From Marinobacter santoriniensis NKSG1 (GTDB lineage Bacteria; Pseudomonadota; Gammaproteobacteria; Pseudomonadales; Oleiphilaceae): a stretch of DNA of 64,000 nt. Below are positions 37,331 to 47,141 of the stretch, in pieces. Location of the stretch: positions 37,361 through 101,360 of the forward strand of contig NZ_APAT01000008.1 in assembly GCF_000347775.1 (NCBI RefSeq), given 5' to 3'. A program made the translations under genes and the position numbers. A model generated the notes under the pieces. The model did no database searches and had not been told where the DNA came from. It worked only from the letters and a program-made list of their open reading frames with translations. How positions within the stretch are numbered: position 1 is the first letter of the stretch; each line of letters opens with the position of its first letter.

Positions 37331-38529
37331 GTCTGGTTCGCCTTTACAAATTCAACAATACGACGGGCCGCTTCCACGCATTCTTCCAGCGGAGCCACCA
37401 GTGCCATGCGAACCCGGTTCTCGCCAGGATTATGGCCGTCGATGGTGCGGGACAGATATCGGCCCGGGAGGACATGCACATTCTGTTGGGCGGACAATTC
37501 CCGCGCGAAGGTTTCGTCGTCCATGGGGGTTTCCGGCCACAGGTAAAACCCGGCGTCGGGGAAGTCTACGTCCATCACTTCCCGCAGAATCGGAACGACG
37601 GCCTCGAATTTCGCCCGGTAGGCAGCCCGGTTTTCCCGGACGTGATCCTCGTCCTGCCAGGCGGCGATGCTGGCCAGCTGGTTGTGAATGGGCATGGCGC
37701 ATCCGTGGTAGGTGCGGTATTTGAGATAGCCCTGTAGTACCTTTGCGTCGCCGGCGACAAACCCCGAACGCAGCCCCGGCAGGTTGCTGCGCTTGGACAG
37801 GCTGTGAAACACGATGCAGCGGCTGAAGTCATGACGCCCCAGCGCTGCACAGGCCTGCAGCAATCCTTCCGGTGGCTGGCCTTCATCCGGATACAGCTCC
37901 GAGTAGCATTCGTCGGAGGCAATGAGGAAGTCGTAGGTATCCGCCAGTTCAATCACCCTGGCCAGCGTATCCCTGCCGATGACTGCGCCACTGGGGTTGC
38001 CGGGGGAGCACAGGAACAGGATCTGGCACTGTTGCCAGACGGACTCGGGAACCCGGTCGAAATCCGGGATGAAGCCGTTCCCGGCATCGCAGGGAAGATA
38101 AACGGGATCGGCGCCGGCCAGAAATGCCGCCCCTTCGTAGATCTGATAGAAGGGGTTGGGGCTCACTACAGCAGCGGGTTTGCTGGAGTCGATCACCGCC
38201 TGAACCAGGGCGAAAATGGCCTCGCGAGTGCCGTTCACCGGGACAATGTGGTGTGCCGGGTCGAGAGAGCCTTCTTTCAGTTGAAAACGCCGGGTCGCCC
38301 AGTCTGCGATGGCGGAGCGGAGTTCATCGGTACCTTTGGTGGTCGGGTAGTTTGCCAGTTTGTCCAGGTTGTCGGCGATTACCTGCTTGACGAATTCTGG
38401 AGAGGGGTGCTTGGGCTCGCCGATGCCAAGCGATATCGGCGCCAGGTGCTCCGGGACAGAAATGCCCGCTTTGAGTTTGGCCAGTTTTTCGAATGGATAA
38501 GGGTGTAAACGGTCAAGATTCGGGTTCAT
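37327..38529 (-). CDS. dapC: N-succinyldiaminopimelate aminotransferase
   Basis: A 400-residue fold-type I PLP aminotransferase: VNGTREAIFALVQAVID, NPFYQIYEGAAFLAGADPVY, FLCSPGNPSGAVIGRDTLAR, ASDECYSELY and the PLP-lysine motif FHSLSKRSNLPGLRSGFVAG. The dap neighbours identify it as DapC, which makes N-succinyl-LL-DAP with glutamate as amino donor. ATGA overlaps tie it to both glnD and the yffB-like gene. Confidence 0.95.
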   Translation of the reverse strand: MNPNLDRLHPYPFEKLAKLKAGISVPEHLAPISLGIGEPKHPSPEFVKQVIADNLDKLANYPTTKGTDELRSAIADWATRRFQLKEGSLDPAHHIVPVNGTREAIFALVQAVIDSSKPAAVVSPNPFYQIYEGAAFLAGADPVYLPCDAGNGFIPDFDRVPESVWQQCQILFLCSPGNPSGAVIGRDTLARVIELADTYDFLIASDECYSELYPDEGQPPEGLLQACAALGRHDFSRCIVFHSLSKRSNLPGLRSGFVAGDAKVLQGYLKYRTYHGCAMPIHNQLASIAAWQDEDHVRENRAAYRAKFEAVVPILREVMDVDFPDAGFYLWPETPMDDETFARELSAQQNVHVLPGRYLSRTIDGHNPGENRVRMALVAPLEECVEAARRIVEFVKANQT

Positions 38530-41171
38530 TGAATGTCGTCCAGCATGGTGCAGAGGTCTTCCTGGAGGTGTTGGCAGGTCGCAAGATCGCTCAGTGGATG
38601 ACCGTCTTCGTCCGTGACGAAGAACACGTCCTCGACCCGCTCGCCGAGGGTGGCGATCTTGGCGTTGGTCAGCCGGACCCGATGCTCCAGCAATACCTGG
38701 CCGATCCGGGCAAGAAGACCGGGGCGGTCCGGTGTGATCACTTCCATGACAGTGCGCTGGTTGCCGGTATCGTTGGAGAAGGTGACTTCGGTTGGAAACG
38801 CAAAGTGCTTGAGCTGTCGCGGTGTACGCCGGTGAATAATGTCCGGGTAATCCTCCGGATCATCGAGTTCCTCAATCAGGCGTTTGCGCACTCTTTCCTT
38901 CCGTGCCGGATCCACGCCCAGAGGCTGCCCCTGGTCGTCCAGCACGACGTAGGAGCTGATGGAATAGGGGCCCTGGCCCGAGCTGATTCGCGCGTCCACG
39001 ATGTTCAGGTTCAGTTGCTCGAGAACGGCCGTGGTGGCGGCAAACAGTGCGACCCGGTCTTTCATGTAGATGATGATCTGGGAGTAGCCATCGGTAGGCC
39101 CTCCCCGGGTATCACGGATCAGGACCAGTGGGTCCGGGTTATTACCGTGACGAATGATGGCCGCGGTTTGCCAGGCAATGTCGACCGTGGAGTCCTGAAG
39201 GAAGTAATCCTCTTCCACCGTGTCCCAGACATGGTCGATCTGCTCGTCCGTCATGTTCTGGGCGTGCAGAATTTCCCGCGCTTCCGACTGGGTCGCGTTC
39301 ACCCACTCGCGCCGATCTACCGGGTTCTCTGTTCCCCGTCTCAGTGCGCGCTTGGCTTCGATATAAAGCTGGCGCAGCAGTGACGCTCGCCAGGTGTTCC
39401 AGAGTTTCGGATTGGTGGCGCTGATGTCACAGACGGTCAGGATGTAGAGGTAATCCAGGTGGGCCTGGCTCGGCATCGCATGGGCGAACGCATGAATAAT
39501 CTCGGGGTCGGAGATGTCCTTGCGCTGAGCCGTCATTGACATCAACAGGTGATTTTCGACCAGCCAGGAGGCCAGCTGGGTGTCCCGTTCACTCAAATGA
39601 TGCCGGGCGCAGAAAGCTTCGACATCGGCGGCGCCGAGTTCTGAATGGTCGCCACCCCGCCCCTTGGCAATGTCGTGGTAGAGGCCGGCGATAAACAGGG
39701 TTTCCAGCTTTGGCAGGCGATGGATCAGGCGCGATGCCAGCGGGTATTCCGTGCGAACCTCGGAACCGTTCAGGCGAACCATGTTGCGGATGACCCGCAT
39801 GGTGTGGGCATCGACCGTGTAGATATGGAACAGGTCGTGCTGCATCTGGCCGATGATCTGCCCGAACTCGGGCAGGTATCGACCGAGCACGTTGTACTTT
39901 TTCATGGCCGAAAGCGTCACGTCGAGCGCATGGGGGGTGCGCAATAACTCCATGAACAGCGTGGTGACGGCCAGGTCCGACCGGAAGGCGTCGTCGATCA
40001 GGTGTCGATGGGCCCGCAGCGAACGGATCGTGGTTGCGCGAATGCCTTTGATGTCGGGATGCTGTGCCATCAGTACGAAAATTTCCATGATGGCGTAGGG
40101 GGCGTAGGCGAACACCTGGTTGTTGACCGCCTCGATGTACCGGTTTCGAATCTGGAACCGCTTGTTGAGCGGCTGGATATCATCCTCGCCGCCGGTTCCG
40201 AGAATCGCCTCGTCGTAATATTGCAGGATGACGTCGGTCAGCTCGGCGAGCGCCAGGACGGTTCGGTAGTAGGACTGCATCATCAGCTCGACGCCAAGGC
40301 GCTTGCCTTCATCGTGATAGCCGAGCATTTCGGCCAGTGCCCGCTGGTGATCAAACAGCAGACGGTTTTCGTTACGGTCGGCCAGCAGTTGAAGACCGAA
40401 CCGGAGTTGCCAGAGGAAGGTTTCGCCCTGGAACAGGATTTGATGTTCTTCCTCGGTAAGAATGCTGAAGCGGGTAAGGTCGGCAATGTTCTGGAGTCCG
40501 AAGTGGCGCTTGGTAATCCAGCCGATGGTCTGGATATCCCGAAGGGCGCCCGGAGAGCCCTTCAGGTTGGGTTCCAGGTTGTATTCGGTATTGCCGTACT
40601 TTTTGTGACGCTGTTGCTGTTCTTCCCGCTTGGCAATGAAGTAATCCCGGTCGGAGCTGACGGTATCGGAATACACCTCCTCGCTTAGCGTCTGGCGGAG
40701 ACTGTCCGGTCCTGAAATTGTCCGGGTTTCAAGAAGGTTGGTGAGAATGGTGACGTCTTCGCGGGCGGCATCCTTGCATTCTTCGATGCTCCGCACGCTG
40801 TGCCCGATGTCCAGCTTCAGATCCCAGAGCAGGGTAACGAACGCGCCCAGGTCGTCTTGCCAGTCTTCTCGAATGCCGTTCCGGGTGAGAATGAGCAGGT
40901 CGATGTCGGAGTGGGGGTGGAGTTCGCCACGACCATATCCGCCGACAGCAATCAGTGCGATATCCTCTGAGCTGGCGAACGGATACCGGTGCCAGATGAG
41001 ATCCAGAACCCGATCGACGGTCTGTGCCCGGGAGTGGACGAGGGCGCGAACATCGGCACCCTGACGAAATGCCTCAGCGTCGGCGTTGTATCGTTCCTGC
41101 AAAAGCTCGCGGGCGGCCCTGACCGGAGACGGGTCGTTGCTGATGCGGGCTTCCAGATCGGAATCGGCCAC
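38526..41171 (-). CDS. glnD: PII uridylyltransferase/uridylyl-removing enzyme
   Basis: The 881 residues have all GlnD parts: the nucleotidyltransferase core VGGYGRGELHPHSDIDLLIL near residue 75, the HD hydrolase motif GLYHDIAKGRGGDHSELGA near 490, and two C-terminal ACT domains (from about 700). It uridylylates PII when nitrogen is scarce and reverses this in response to glutamine. Two bases separate it from map, and an ATGA overlap from dapC, so nitrogen sensing is encoded in one operon with lysine/DAP synthesis. Confidence 0.96.
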   Translation of the reverse strand: MADSDLEARISNDPSPVRAARELLQERYNADAEAFRQGADVRALVHSRAQTVDRVLDLIWHRYPFASSEDIALIAVGGYGRGELHPHSDIDLLILTRNGIREDWQDDLGAFVTLLWDLKLDIGHSVRSIEECKDAAREDVTILTNLLETRTISGPDSLRQTLSEEVYSDTVSSDRDYFIAKREEQQQRHKKYGNTEYNLEPNLKGSPGALRDIQTIGWITKRHFGLQNIADLTRFSILTEEEHQILFQGETFLWQLRFGLQLLADRNENRLLFDHQRALAEMLGYHDEGKRLGVELMMQSYYRTVLALAELTDVILQYYDEAILGTGGEDDIQPLNKRFQIRNRYIEAVNNQVFAYAPYAIMEIFVLMAQHPDIKGIRATTIRSLRAHRHLIDDAFRSDLAVTTLFMELLRTPHALDVTLSAMKKYNVLGRYLPEFGQIIGQMQHDLFHIYTVDAHTMRVIRNMVRLNGSEVRTEYPLASRLIHRLPKLETLFIAGLYHDIAKGRGGDHSELGAADVEAFCARHHLSERDTQLASWLVENHLLMSMTAQRKDISDPEIIHAFAHAMPSQAHLDYLYILTVCDISATNPKLWNTWRASLLRQLYIEAKRALRRGTENPVDRREWVNATQSEAREILHAQNMTDEQIDHVWDTVEEDYFLQDSTVDIAWQTAAIIRHGNNPDPLVLIRDTRGGPTDGYSQIIIYMKDRVALFAATTAVLEQLNLNIVDARISSGQGPYSISSYVVLDDQGQPLGVDPARKERVRKRLIEELDDPEDYPDIIHRRTPRQLKHFAFPTEVTFSNDTGNQRTVMEVITPDRPGLLARIGQVLLEHRVRLTNAKIATLGERVEDVFFVTDEDGHPLSDLATCQHLQEDLCTMLDDIQ

Positions 41172-41173
41172 CG

Positions 41174-41944
41174 TCAGAAGGACTCTTCCGATCGTTTGGT
41201 GAGCACTTCATGCCCGTCAGCGGTCACCAGGATCGTGTGTTCCCACTGGGCGGACAGCTTGTGATCCTTGGTAACTGCCGTCCAGCCGTCGGCAAGCAGT
41301 TTGGTCTGGTGCTTGCCCTGGTTGATCATGGGCTCGATGGTAAACGTCATGCCCTCCTTCAGCTCCAGGCCGGTGCCGGGCTTGCCGTAGTGCATGACCT
41401 GGGGCTCTTCATGAAACACCTTGCCGATGCCGTGCCCGCAGTATTCACGGACGACAGAGTAGTGATGCTTTTCCGCGTGTTGCTGGATCACGTGGCCGAT
41501 ATCGCCCAGCCGAACACCAGGCTTGACCATCTCGATGCCTTTGTAGAGGCATTCCTGGGTTATGCGGATCAGGCGCTCACTGCCGGGCTTGGGTTTGCCA
41601 ACCACCCACATCTTGCTGGTATCGCCGTGGTACTCGTCCTTGATGACGGTGACGTCGATGTTCAGGATGTCGCCGTGCTTGAGAACCTTCTTCTCCGACG
41701 GAATGCCGTGGCACACCACGTGGTTGACAGAGGTGCAGATGGACTTCGGGAATCCCTTATAATTGAGTGGTGCCGGGATGGCTTGCTGGACGTTCACGAT
41801 GTAGTCGTGACAGATGCGGTCAAGCTCCTCGGTGGTTACCCCGGGCTTCACATGCTCGCCAATCATCTCCAGGACTTCGGCGGCCAGGCGGCCGGCCACG
41901 CGCATCTTTTCAACTTCTTCCGGTGTCTTGATCGATACCTGCAT
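41174..41944 (-). CDS. map: Methionine aminopeptidase, type I
   Basis: A 256-residue pita-bread metalloprotease: NHVVCHGIPSEKKVLKHGDI, the metal ligands in NIDVTVIKDEYHGDTSKMW, EYCGHGIGKVFHEEPQVMHY and TFTIEPMINQGK, and the C-terminal SAQWEHTILVTADGHEVLT. It removes initiator methionine. The start at 41944 follows AGGA by seven bases and gives the usual length; longer in-frame starts add 20 unlike residues. Divergent from rpsB, as in many gammaproteobacteria. Confidence 0.96.
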   Translation of the reverse strand: MQVSIKTPEEVEKMRVAGRLAAEVLEMIGEHVKPGVTTEELDRICHDYIVNVQQAIPAPLNYKGFPKSICTSVNHVVCHGIPSEKKVLKHGDILNIDVTVIKDEYHGDTSKMWVVGKPKPGSERLIRITQECLYKGIEMVKPGVRLGDIGHVIQQHAEKHHYSVVREYCGHGIGKVFHEEPQVMHYGKPGTGLELKEGMTFTIEPMINQGKHQTKLLADGWTAVTKDHKLSAQWEHTILVTADGHEVLTKRSEESF

Positions 41945-42048
41945 CGGGATTCCTGTTGGTTTGAGCCAAACCGGCATTTTAAGGGCCCTGAGAGCTCCAT
42001 ACAAGGAAGGTTCGGCGCAAATTTAATGGCGTCGCCCGGCCGGTTTAT

Positions 42049-42190
42049 GGTATAAACGCGCCGCCGGAAACGAATCCGGCAAATTCACACACGTGTCGAC
42101 ACGTTGTCCCAGGGTGCTGTTCCCTTTTATAGGGTCGGTTGGGTCAATCGGATGCGTGGAGGACTAACCCGAAGCTAAAAGGTAAATATC
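42049..42190 (+). promoter_or_regulatory. rpsB promoter and leader
   Basis: TGGTATAAA (42049-42057) is a perfect extended -10 without a good -35, 134 bases before rpsB. The GC-rich leader contains short inverted segments and is where ribosomal protein S2 feedback control acts in gammaproteobacteria; I could not assign the S2 site exactly. Confidence 0.5.
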
Positions 42191-42943
42191 ATGGCTCAGG
42201 TAAATATGCGTGACCTGCTCAAGGCAGGTGCTCACTTCGGTCACCAGACCCGTTACTGGAACCCGAAAATGTCCAAGTTCATTTTCGGTGCCCGCAACAA
42301 GATTCATATCATCAACCTCGAGCAGACTGTTCCTGCCATGGAAGAAGCGCTGAAGTTCATTCAGCAGCTGGCAGAGAACAAGAACAAGATCCTGTTCGTC
42401 GGTACCAAGCGTTCCGCCGCCAAGATCATCAAAGAAGAAGCTCTGCGTGCCGGCCAGCCGTACGTCAACCACCGTTGGTTGGGTGGTATGCTGACCAACT
42501 ACAAGACCATCCGTCAGTCCATCCGTCGCTACCGTGACCTGGAAACCCAGAGTCAGGACGGCACTTTCGACAAGCTGACCAAGAAAGAAGCTCTGGATCG
42601 TACCCGCGAAATGGATCGCCTGGAGCGCTCAATCGGTGGTATCAAGGATATGGGCGGTCTGCCGGACGCCATGTTCGTCATCGACGTTGATCACGAGCGT
42701 ATCGCCATCAAGGAAGCCAACAAGCTTGGCATCCCGGTTATCGGTGTGGTCGATACCAACAGCGATCCGGACGGCGTTGATTACGTTATTCCGGGCAACG
42801 ATGACGCCATCCGCGCCATCCAGATCTACGTGCAAGCTGTGGCTGACACCTGCCTTGAAGCGGCCCAGTCTGCTGGCGCCGGCGCTGACGAGTTCGTCGA
42901 AGTCAGCGAAGACGCCGAAGGCGCCGCTCCGGCTGCCGAGTGA
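42191..42943 (+). CDS. rpsB: 30S ribosomal protein S2
   Basis: The 250 residues read [20 protein letters not shown], then [40 protein letters not shown] and [20 protein letters not shown]: standard S2, with an acidic Ala/Glu tail. S2 joins late to the 30S head region and binds S1. AAGG lies upstream of the ATG. First gene of the translation/envelope series; a hairpin separates it from tsf. Confidence 0.98.
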   Translation: MAQVNMRDLLKAGAHFGHQTRYWNPKMSKFIFGARNKIHIINLEQTVPAMEEALKFIQQLAENKNKILFVGTKRSAAKIIKEEALRAGQPYVNHRWLGGMLTNYKTIRQSIRRYRDLETQSQDGTFDKLTKKEALDRTREMDRLERSIGGIKDMGGLPDAMFVIDVDHERIAIKEANKLGIPVIGVVDTNSDPDGVDYVIPGNDDAIRAIQIYVQAVADTCLEAAQSAGAGADEFVEVSEDAEGAAPAAE

Positions 42944-42970
42944 CGCATCAGCTTCACGTTTGAGTTGTAA

Positions 42971-42999
42971 GGTATGCCCGCCTGTCTTACGGGCATACC
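42971..42999 (+). terminator. rpsB-tsf intergenic hairpin (attenuator-like)
   Basis: GGTATGCCCG (42971-42980) pairs perfectly with CGGGCATACC (42990-42999) around a 9-base loop. No T-run follows (TCCCC), so partial termination or mRNA processing between rpsB and tsf is likelier than full stop. Confidence 0.7.
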
Positions 43000-43035
43000 T
43001 CCCCACCGAATTCGTACAAGTTAAGAGGATTGAAC

Positions 43036-43905
43036 ATGGCTGCAATTACCGCTGCAATGGTCAAAGAGCTGCGTGAGCGTACCGGTCTTGGCATGATGGA
43101 GTGCAAGAAGGCTCTGGTAGAAGCTGACGGCAGTGTTGATGCTGCGATCGAAGAGCTGCGCAAGTCTTCCGGTCTGAAAGCTGCCAAGAAGGCTGGTCGT
43201 ACCGCCGCTGAGGGTGTGTCTCTGATCAAGATTTCCGACGACAACACCGTAGCCTACATTCTGGAAGTCAATTCCGAGACCGACTTCGTTGCCCGTGACG
43301 ACAACTTCATGGCTTTTGCCAATGACGTTCTGGACGTTGCGTTCGAGAAGGGCGAAACCGATGTTGCAAAGCTGATGGAAGGCGACCTGGAAGCCAAGCG
43401 CGAGGCGCTGGTCCAGAAGATCGGTGAGAACATCACCGTTCGCCGCATCGTGAAGGTTGAAGGTCCGGTTGTCGGTGGCTACGTTCACAGCAACAACAAG
43501 ATCGCTTCCGTTGTTGCCCTGACTGACGGTGATCCGGAAGTTGCCCGCGACATCGCCATGCACGCTGCCGCTGTCAACCCGCGCGTTGGCAAGCCGGAAG
43601 ACATGCCGCAGGAAGAGCTGGAAAAAGAGAAGGAAATCATCAAGGCCCAGCCGGATATGGAAGGCAAGCCTGCCGAGATCGTCGAGAAGATGATGGGTGG
43701 CCGCATCAAGAAGTTCCTCAAGGAAAACAGCCTGGTTGAGCAGCCGTTCGTCAAGAACCCGGACCAGACCGTAGGCGAGCTGATCAAATCCGCCGGTGGT
43801 GAACTGGTTGGTTTTGTTCGCCTGGAAGTCGGTGAGGGCATTGAGAAGGAAGAAGTCGACTTTGCTGCCGAGGTTGCTGCTGCAGCCGGAACTGGCAAGG
43901 CCTGA
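43036..43905 (+). CDS. tsf: Elongation factor Ts
   Basis: A 289-residue EF-Ts with the N-terminal UBA-like domain and TDFV motif: [60 protein letters not shown]. It exchanges GDP for GTP on EF-Tu. ATG at 43036 follows AGAGGA by about seven bases; the TTG two codons earlier is rejected. Always next to rpsB in bacteria. Confidence 0.98.
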   Translation: MAAITAAMVKELRERTGLGMMECKKALVEADGSVDAAIEELRKSSGLKAAKKAGRTAAEGVSLIKISDDNTVAYILEVNSETDFVARDDNFMAFANDVLDVAFEKGETDVAKLMEGDLEAKREALVQKIGENITVRRIVKVEGPVVGGYVHSNNKIASVVALTDGDPEVARDIAMHAAAVNPRVGKPEDMPQEELEKEKEIIKAQPDMEGKPAEIVEKMMGGRIKKFLKENSLVEQPFVKNPDQTVGELIKSAGGELVGFVRLEVGEGIEKEEVDFAAEVAAAAGTGKA

Positions 43906-43916
43906 TCCTTCCGAAA

Positions 43917-43942
43917 GGTGGTGGTCCACTGAGTCCACCACC
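43917..43942 (+). other. GC-rich hairpin after tsf
   Basis: GGTGGTGG (43917-43924) and CCACCACC (43935-43942) pair perfectly, 11 bases past the tsf stop. It lacks a T-run and is the first of two stem-loops between tsf and pyrH. Confidence 0.65.
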
Positions 43943-43990
43943 GACCTGAGTCTGCCACGTTGGCCGGATGTTTCCGGCTCTCGTGGCGGG

Positions 43991-44036
43991 CTTGTATCTG
44001 AGATACCCCTTTTTCGAGGAGTATGTCAGATACGAG
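43991..44036 (+). promoter_or_regulatory. Long 20-bp stem-loop in the pyrH 5' region
   Basis: The two 20-base arms (43991-44010 and 44017-44036) pair with 18 matches, including one G-U, and two mismatches, closing on a TTTTCG loop. It ends 48 bases before the pyrH ATG. It is not followed by a T-run. Its length is well above that of the terminators in this window. Confidence 0.7.
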
Positions 44037-44084
44037 CCTGAAAACCGTGTACGCGGATAGCCATCAGACGAAAAGGGGATCACC

Positions 44085-44813
44085 ATGCCGACATCTTCGA
44101 AAAATCAGCCCAGATACAAACGTGTTCTGCTCAAGCTCAGTGGCGAAGCCCTCATGGGGGAGCACGATTTCGGTATTGATCCCAAAGTTCTCGACCGTAT
44201 GGCCCTGGAAATCGGTGCCCTTATCGGTATCGGTGTACAGGTTGGCCTGGTGATTGGTGGTGGTAACCTGTTCCGGGGTGCCGCCCTGAATGCCGCCGGG
44301 CTGGATCGTGTAACCGGCGATCACATGGGGATGCTGGCAACCGTCATGAACGGCCTGGCGATGCGGGATGCGCTGGAGCGCTCCAATATCCGCACCCGTG
44401 TCATGTCGGCCATCCCCATGAGCGGCATTGTCGAGCATTATGATCGTCGTCGTGCTGTACGCGATCTCAAAGAAGGCGATGTGGTGATTTTCAGCGCCGG
44501 TACCGGCAATCCCTTTTTTACGACGGACTCTGCCGCCTGTCTGAGAGGTATCGAAATTGAGGCGGATGCGGTACTGAAGGCAACCAAGGTGGATGGGGTC
44601 TACTCCGCCGATCCGAATCTGGATCCCACTGCCGAGAAATACGATTATCTCACTTATGACGAAGTGCTCGACAAGAAGCTGGGCGTGATGGATCTGACCG
44701 CCATCTGTCTGGCGCGCGACCATGGTATGCCATTGCGGGTGTTTGACATGAACCGACCGGGCGTCTTGACCCGCATCGTGACTGGCGAAAAAGAAGGTAC
44801 ACTGATCGAGTGA
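44085..44813 (+). CDS. pyrH: UMP kinase
   Basis: A 242-residue amino-acid-kinase-fold UMP kinase: [60 protein letters not shown] and [20 protein letters not shown]. It makes UDP from UMP and is typically GTP-activated and UTP-inhibited. AAGGGG precedes the ATG. Its upstream region holds two stem-loops that may set its expression relative to tsf. Confidence 0.98.
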   Translation: MPTSSKNQPRYKRVLLKLSGEALMGEHDFGIDPKVLDRMALEIGALIGIGVQVGLVIGGGNLFRGAALNAAGLDRVTGDHMGMLATVMNGLAMRDALERSNIRTRVMSAIPMSGIVEHYDRRRAVRDLKEGDVVIFSAGTGNPFFTTDSAACLRGIEIEADAVLKATKVDGVYSADPNLDPTAEKYDYLTYDEVLDKKLGVMDLTAICLARDHGMPLRVFDMNRPGVLTRIVTGEKEGTLIE

Positions 44814-44881
44814 ACTCGTTAGCCGGCCCGGATGTTAGCGGTCGGCTCCCGGATTGACCTGACGAATTGAGGAATGCTCTA

Positions 44882-45439
44882 GTGATTAACGACATCAAAT
44901 CGGAAGCCGAAAAGAAAATGAAAAAGAGCCTGGAGGCTCTGCATTCGGCCTTTAATAAAATCCGTACCGGCCGCGCTCATCCTGCGATTCTGGACAGTGT
45001 CATGGTGAACTATTACGGCCAGGAGACACCGCTTAAGCAAGTGGCGAGTGTCAACGTTGAAGACAACCGCACTCTGGCGGTGTCTCCCTGGGAAAAGAAC
45101 CTGGTGCCGACCATCGAAAAAGCCATCATGACGTCGGATCTCGGTCTGAACCCGGCGACCAGCGGTGACATCATTCGGGTTCCGATGCCCATGCTCACCG
45201 AGGAAACCCGTCGGGAAATGGTCAAACAGGCCAAGGCCGATGCGGAACACGCGCGTGTGTCCGTTCGCAACGCCCGCCGCGATGCCAACTCCATGGTCAA
45301 GGATCTGCTGAAGGAAAAGGAAATCAGCGAAGACGAAGAGCGTCGGGCAGAGGATGAGGTCCAGAAGCTGACCGACAAGTACATCGCCGAAGTGGACAAG
45401 ATGCTCAAATCCAAAGAAGAGGACCTGATGGCGGTCTGA
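44882..45439 (+). CDS. frr: Ribosome recycling factor
   Basis: The GTG start at 44882, preceded by GAGGA, gives 185 residues, exactly the usual RRF length; the TTG 15 bases earlier would add residues foreign to the family. Signature: [20 protein letters not shown] and [20 protein letters not shown]. With EF-G it splits post-termination ribosomes. Confidence 0.97.
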   Translation: MINDIKSEAEKKMKKSLEALHSAFNKIRTGRAHPAILDSVMVNYYGQETPLKQVASVNVEDNRTLAVSPWEKNLVPTIEKAIMTSDLGLNPATSGDIIRVPMPMLTEETRREMVKQAKADAEHARVSVRNARRDANSMVKDLLKEKEISEDEERRAEDEVQKLTDKYIAEVDKMLKSKEEDLMAV

Positions 45440-45506
45440 TCCGCCGGGTTGCTCAGTTGCAGGACAGTCGGCTCCGCAGATTGATCGGGGCTGCGCAGGG
45501 GATTTC

Positions 45507-46277
45507 ATGACGGGACAAGTAACCGCGGAAATTCCGGTGTCGGCGGATCGCCGGCCCCGGCACGTGGCCATCATCATGGACGGTAACAACCGGTGGGCGA
45601 AGGCCCATCGGCTGACAGGAGTGGCGGGTCACAAGGCGGGCGTCAATGCGGTCCGGGCAGTGGTCGAGACCTGTGCCCGCGAGGGCGTTGAGGTACTGAC
45701 CCTGTTTGCCTTTTCGAGTGAGAACTGGCGGCGGCCCAAGGACGAAGTGTCGGCCCTCATGCGGCTGTTCCTGTTTGCGCTGGAGCGCGAGGTTCGGAAA
45801 CTGCACCGGAACAACATCCGGCTGCGCATTATCGGAGATCGTTCGGCATTCAGTGATGCTTTGCAGGAACGCATGGAGAAAGCCGAGACCCTGACCCGCG
45901 ACAATACCCGCATGACGCTGGTTATTGCTGCCAACTATGGCGGTCACTGGGACATTGCCCAGGCCACACGACAGGTCGCGGAAAAAGTCCGTCAGGGGCA
46001 GCTTGAGCCGGGTGACATTACCGATGATCTGATTCAGCAGCATCTCTGTATTGGCGATCTGCCCATGCCTGACCTGATGATCCGTACCGCCGGCGAGCAG
46101 CGGATCAGCAATTTCCTGCTTTGGCACCTTGCCTACACCGAGTTCTATTTTTCTCCGGTGTTCTGGCCTGATTTCAAGGACGAAGAAATGCAGAAGGCGC
46201 TCCACGCCTATGCCGGGCGCAAACGCCGGTTCGGCCAGACAGACGACCAGATTGCGCTTCAGACCGCACAACAATAA
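45507..46277 (+). CDS. uppS: Undecaprenyl diphosphate synthase
   Basis: A 256-residue cis-prenyltransferase: HVAIIMDGNNRWAKAHRLTG with the Mg-binding Asp, GHKAGVNAVRAVVETC, FAFSSENWRRPKDEV and DLMIRTAGEQRISNFLLWHL. It extends farnesyl diphosphate with isopentenyl units to the C55 carrier for peptidoglycan and O-antigen. Followed by cdsA after 22 bases. Confidence 0.97.
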   Translation: MTGQVTAEIPVSADRRPRHVAIIMDGNNRWAKAHRLTGVAGHKAGVNAVRAVVETCAREGVEVLTLFAFSSENWRRPKDEVSALMRLFLFALEREVRKLHRNNIRLRIIGDRSAFSDALQERMEKAETLTRDNTRMTLVIAANYGGHWDIAQATRQVAEKVRQGQLEPGDITDDLIQQHLCIGDLPMPDLMIRTAGEQRISNFLLWHLAYTEFYFSPVFWPDFKDEEMQKALHAYAGRKRRFGQTDDQIALQTAQQ

Positions 46278-46299
46278 TGATTCGAGAGCGAATTCTACT

Positions 46300-47139
46300 G
46301 TGCTCAAGACCCGTATTATTACAGCCCTGATCCTGGCGCCACTTGCGATCGGCGGCATCTTCTTCCTGCCCCCACTCGGCTTTGCGGTCTTTACCGGTGC
46401 CATCATCACGATCGGAGCCTGGGAGTGGGCCAACATGGCCGGAATCGTCGGTCAGGGCGGCCGGATTCTCTATGCGGTCGCAACCGCTCTCATTCTGTTC
46501 GGGTTGCTGAATATTCCCGCGGTGATTGTGCTCTGGCTCGCTCTCGTATGGTGGTTTGTCTGTTTCCTGCTGGTTCGGAACTATCCGTCCGGGTCGTTGC
46601 GATGGGGCAACCTTCCGTTCCGGGCACTGATGGGGCTGTTTGTGCTGGTTCCCGCATGGGTAGGCCTGAATCATCTGAGGACCGGAGGGTTCCAGTTCGG
46701 GACTGTCGAGAACAATCTCTGGGGAATCCTTTATGTTTTCTGCGTCGTGTGGGTCGCCGATATTGGCGCCTATTTCGCAGGGCGTGCGTTTGGCAAGAAA
46801 AAGCTGGCGCCCAGGGTCAGCCCCGGCAAATCCTGGGCTGGCGTCTGGGGCGGATTGCTGGCTGTGGGCGTCTTCGCCGTCATCGTCAGTTACCTGGCTT
46901 CTGCCAGCGGACAGGAAATGGGGCTGTTGGTCCTGGCCAGCCTGGTGACCGGTCTGGTCTCGGTGCTTGGCGATCTGCTTGAAAGCATGTTGAAGCGTTT
47001 TCGCGGGATCAAGGACAGTAGCCAGCTTTTGCCGGGACATGGCGGTATCATGGATCGTATCGATAGCCTGACTGCGGCCATTCCCGTGTTTGCGTTGATC
47101 ATCACGCAACTCGGGTGGCTGACCACCGGACACTGGTAA
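46300..47139 (+). CDS. cdsA: Phosphatidate cytidylyltransferase
   Basis: A 279-residue polytopic membrane enzyme; the CDP-diglyceride synthetase signature is [20 protein letters not shown] followed by [14 protein letters not shown] near the C-terminus. It makes CDP-diacylglycerol, the branch point of phospholipid synthesis. The GTG at 46300 gives a first helix straight away ([20 protein letters not shown]); any earlier start in this frame would overlap uppS. Two bases separate it from dxr. Confidence 0.95.
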   Translation: MLKTRIITALILAPLAIGGIFFLPPLGFAVFTGAIITIGAWEWANMAGIVGQGGRILYAVATALILFGLLNIPAVIVLWLALVWWFVCFLLVRNYPSGSLRWGNLPFRALMGLFVLVPAWVGLNHLRTGGFQFGTVENNLWGILYVFCVVWVADIGAYFAGRAFGKKKLAPRVSPGKSWAGVWGGLLAVGVFAVIVSYLASASGQEMGLLVLASLVTGLVSVLGDLLESMLKRFRGIKDSSQLLPGHGGIMDRIDSLTAAIPVFALIITQLGWLTTGHW

Positions 47140-47141
47140 GT

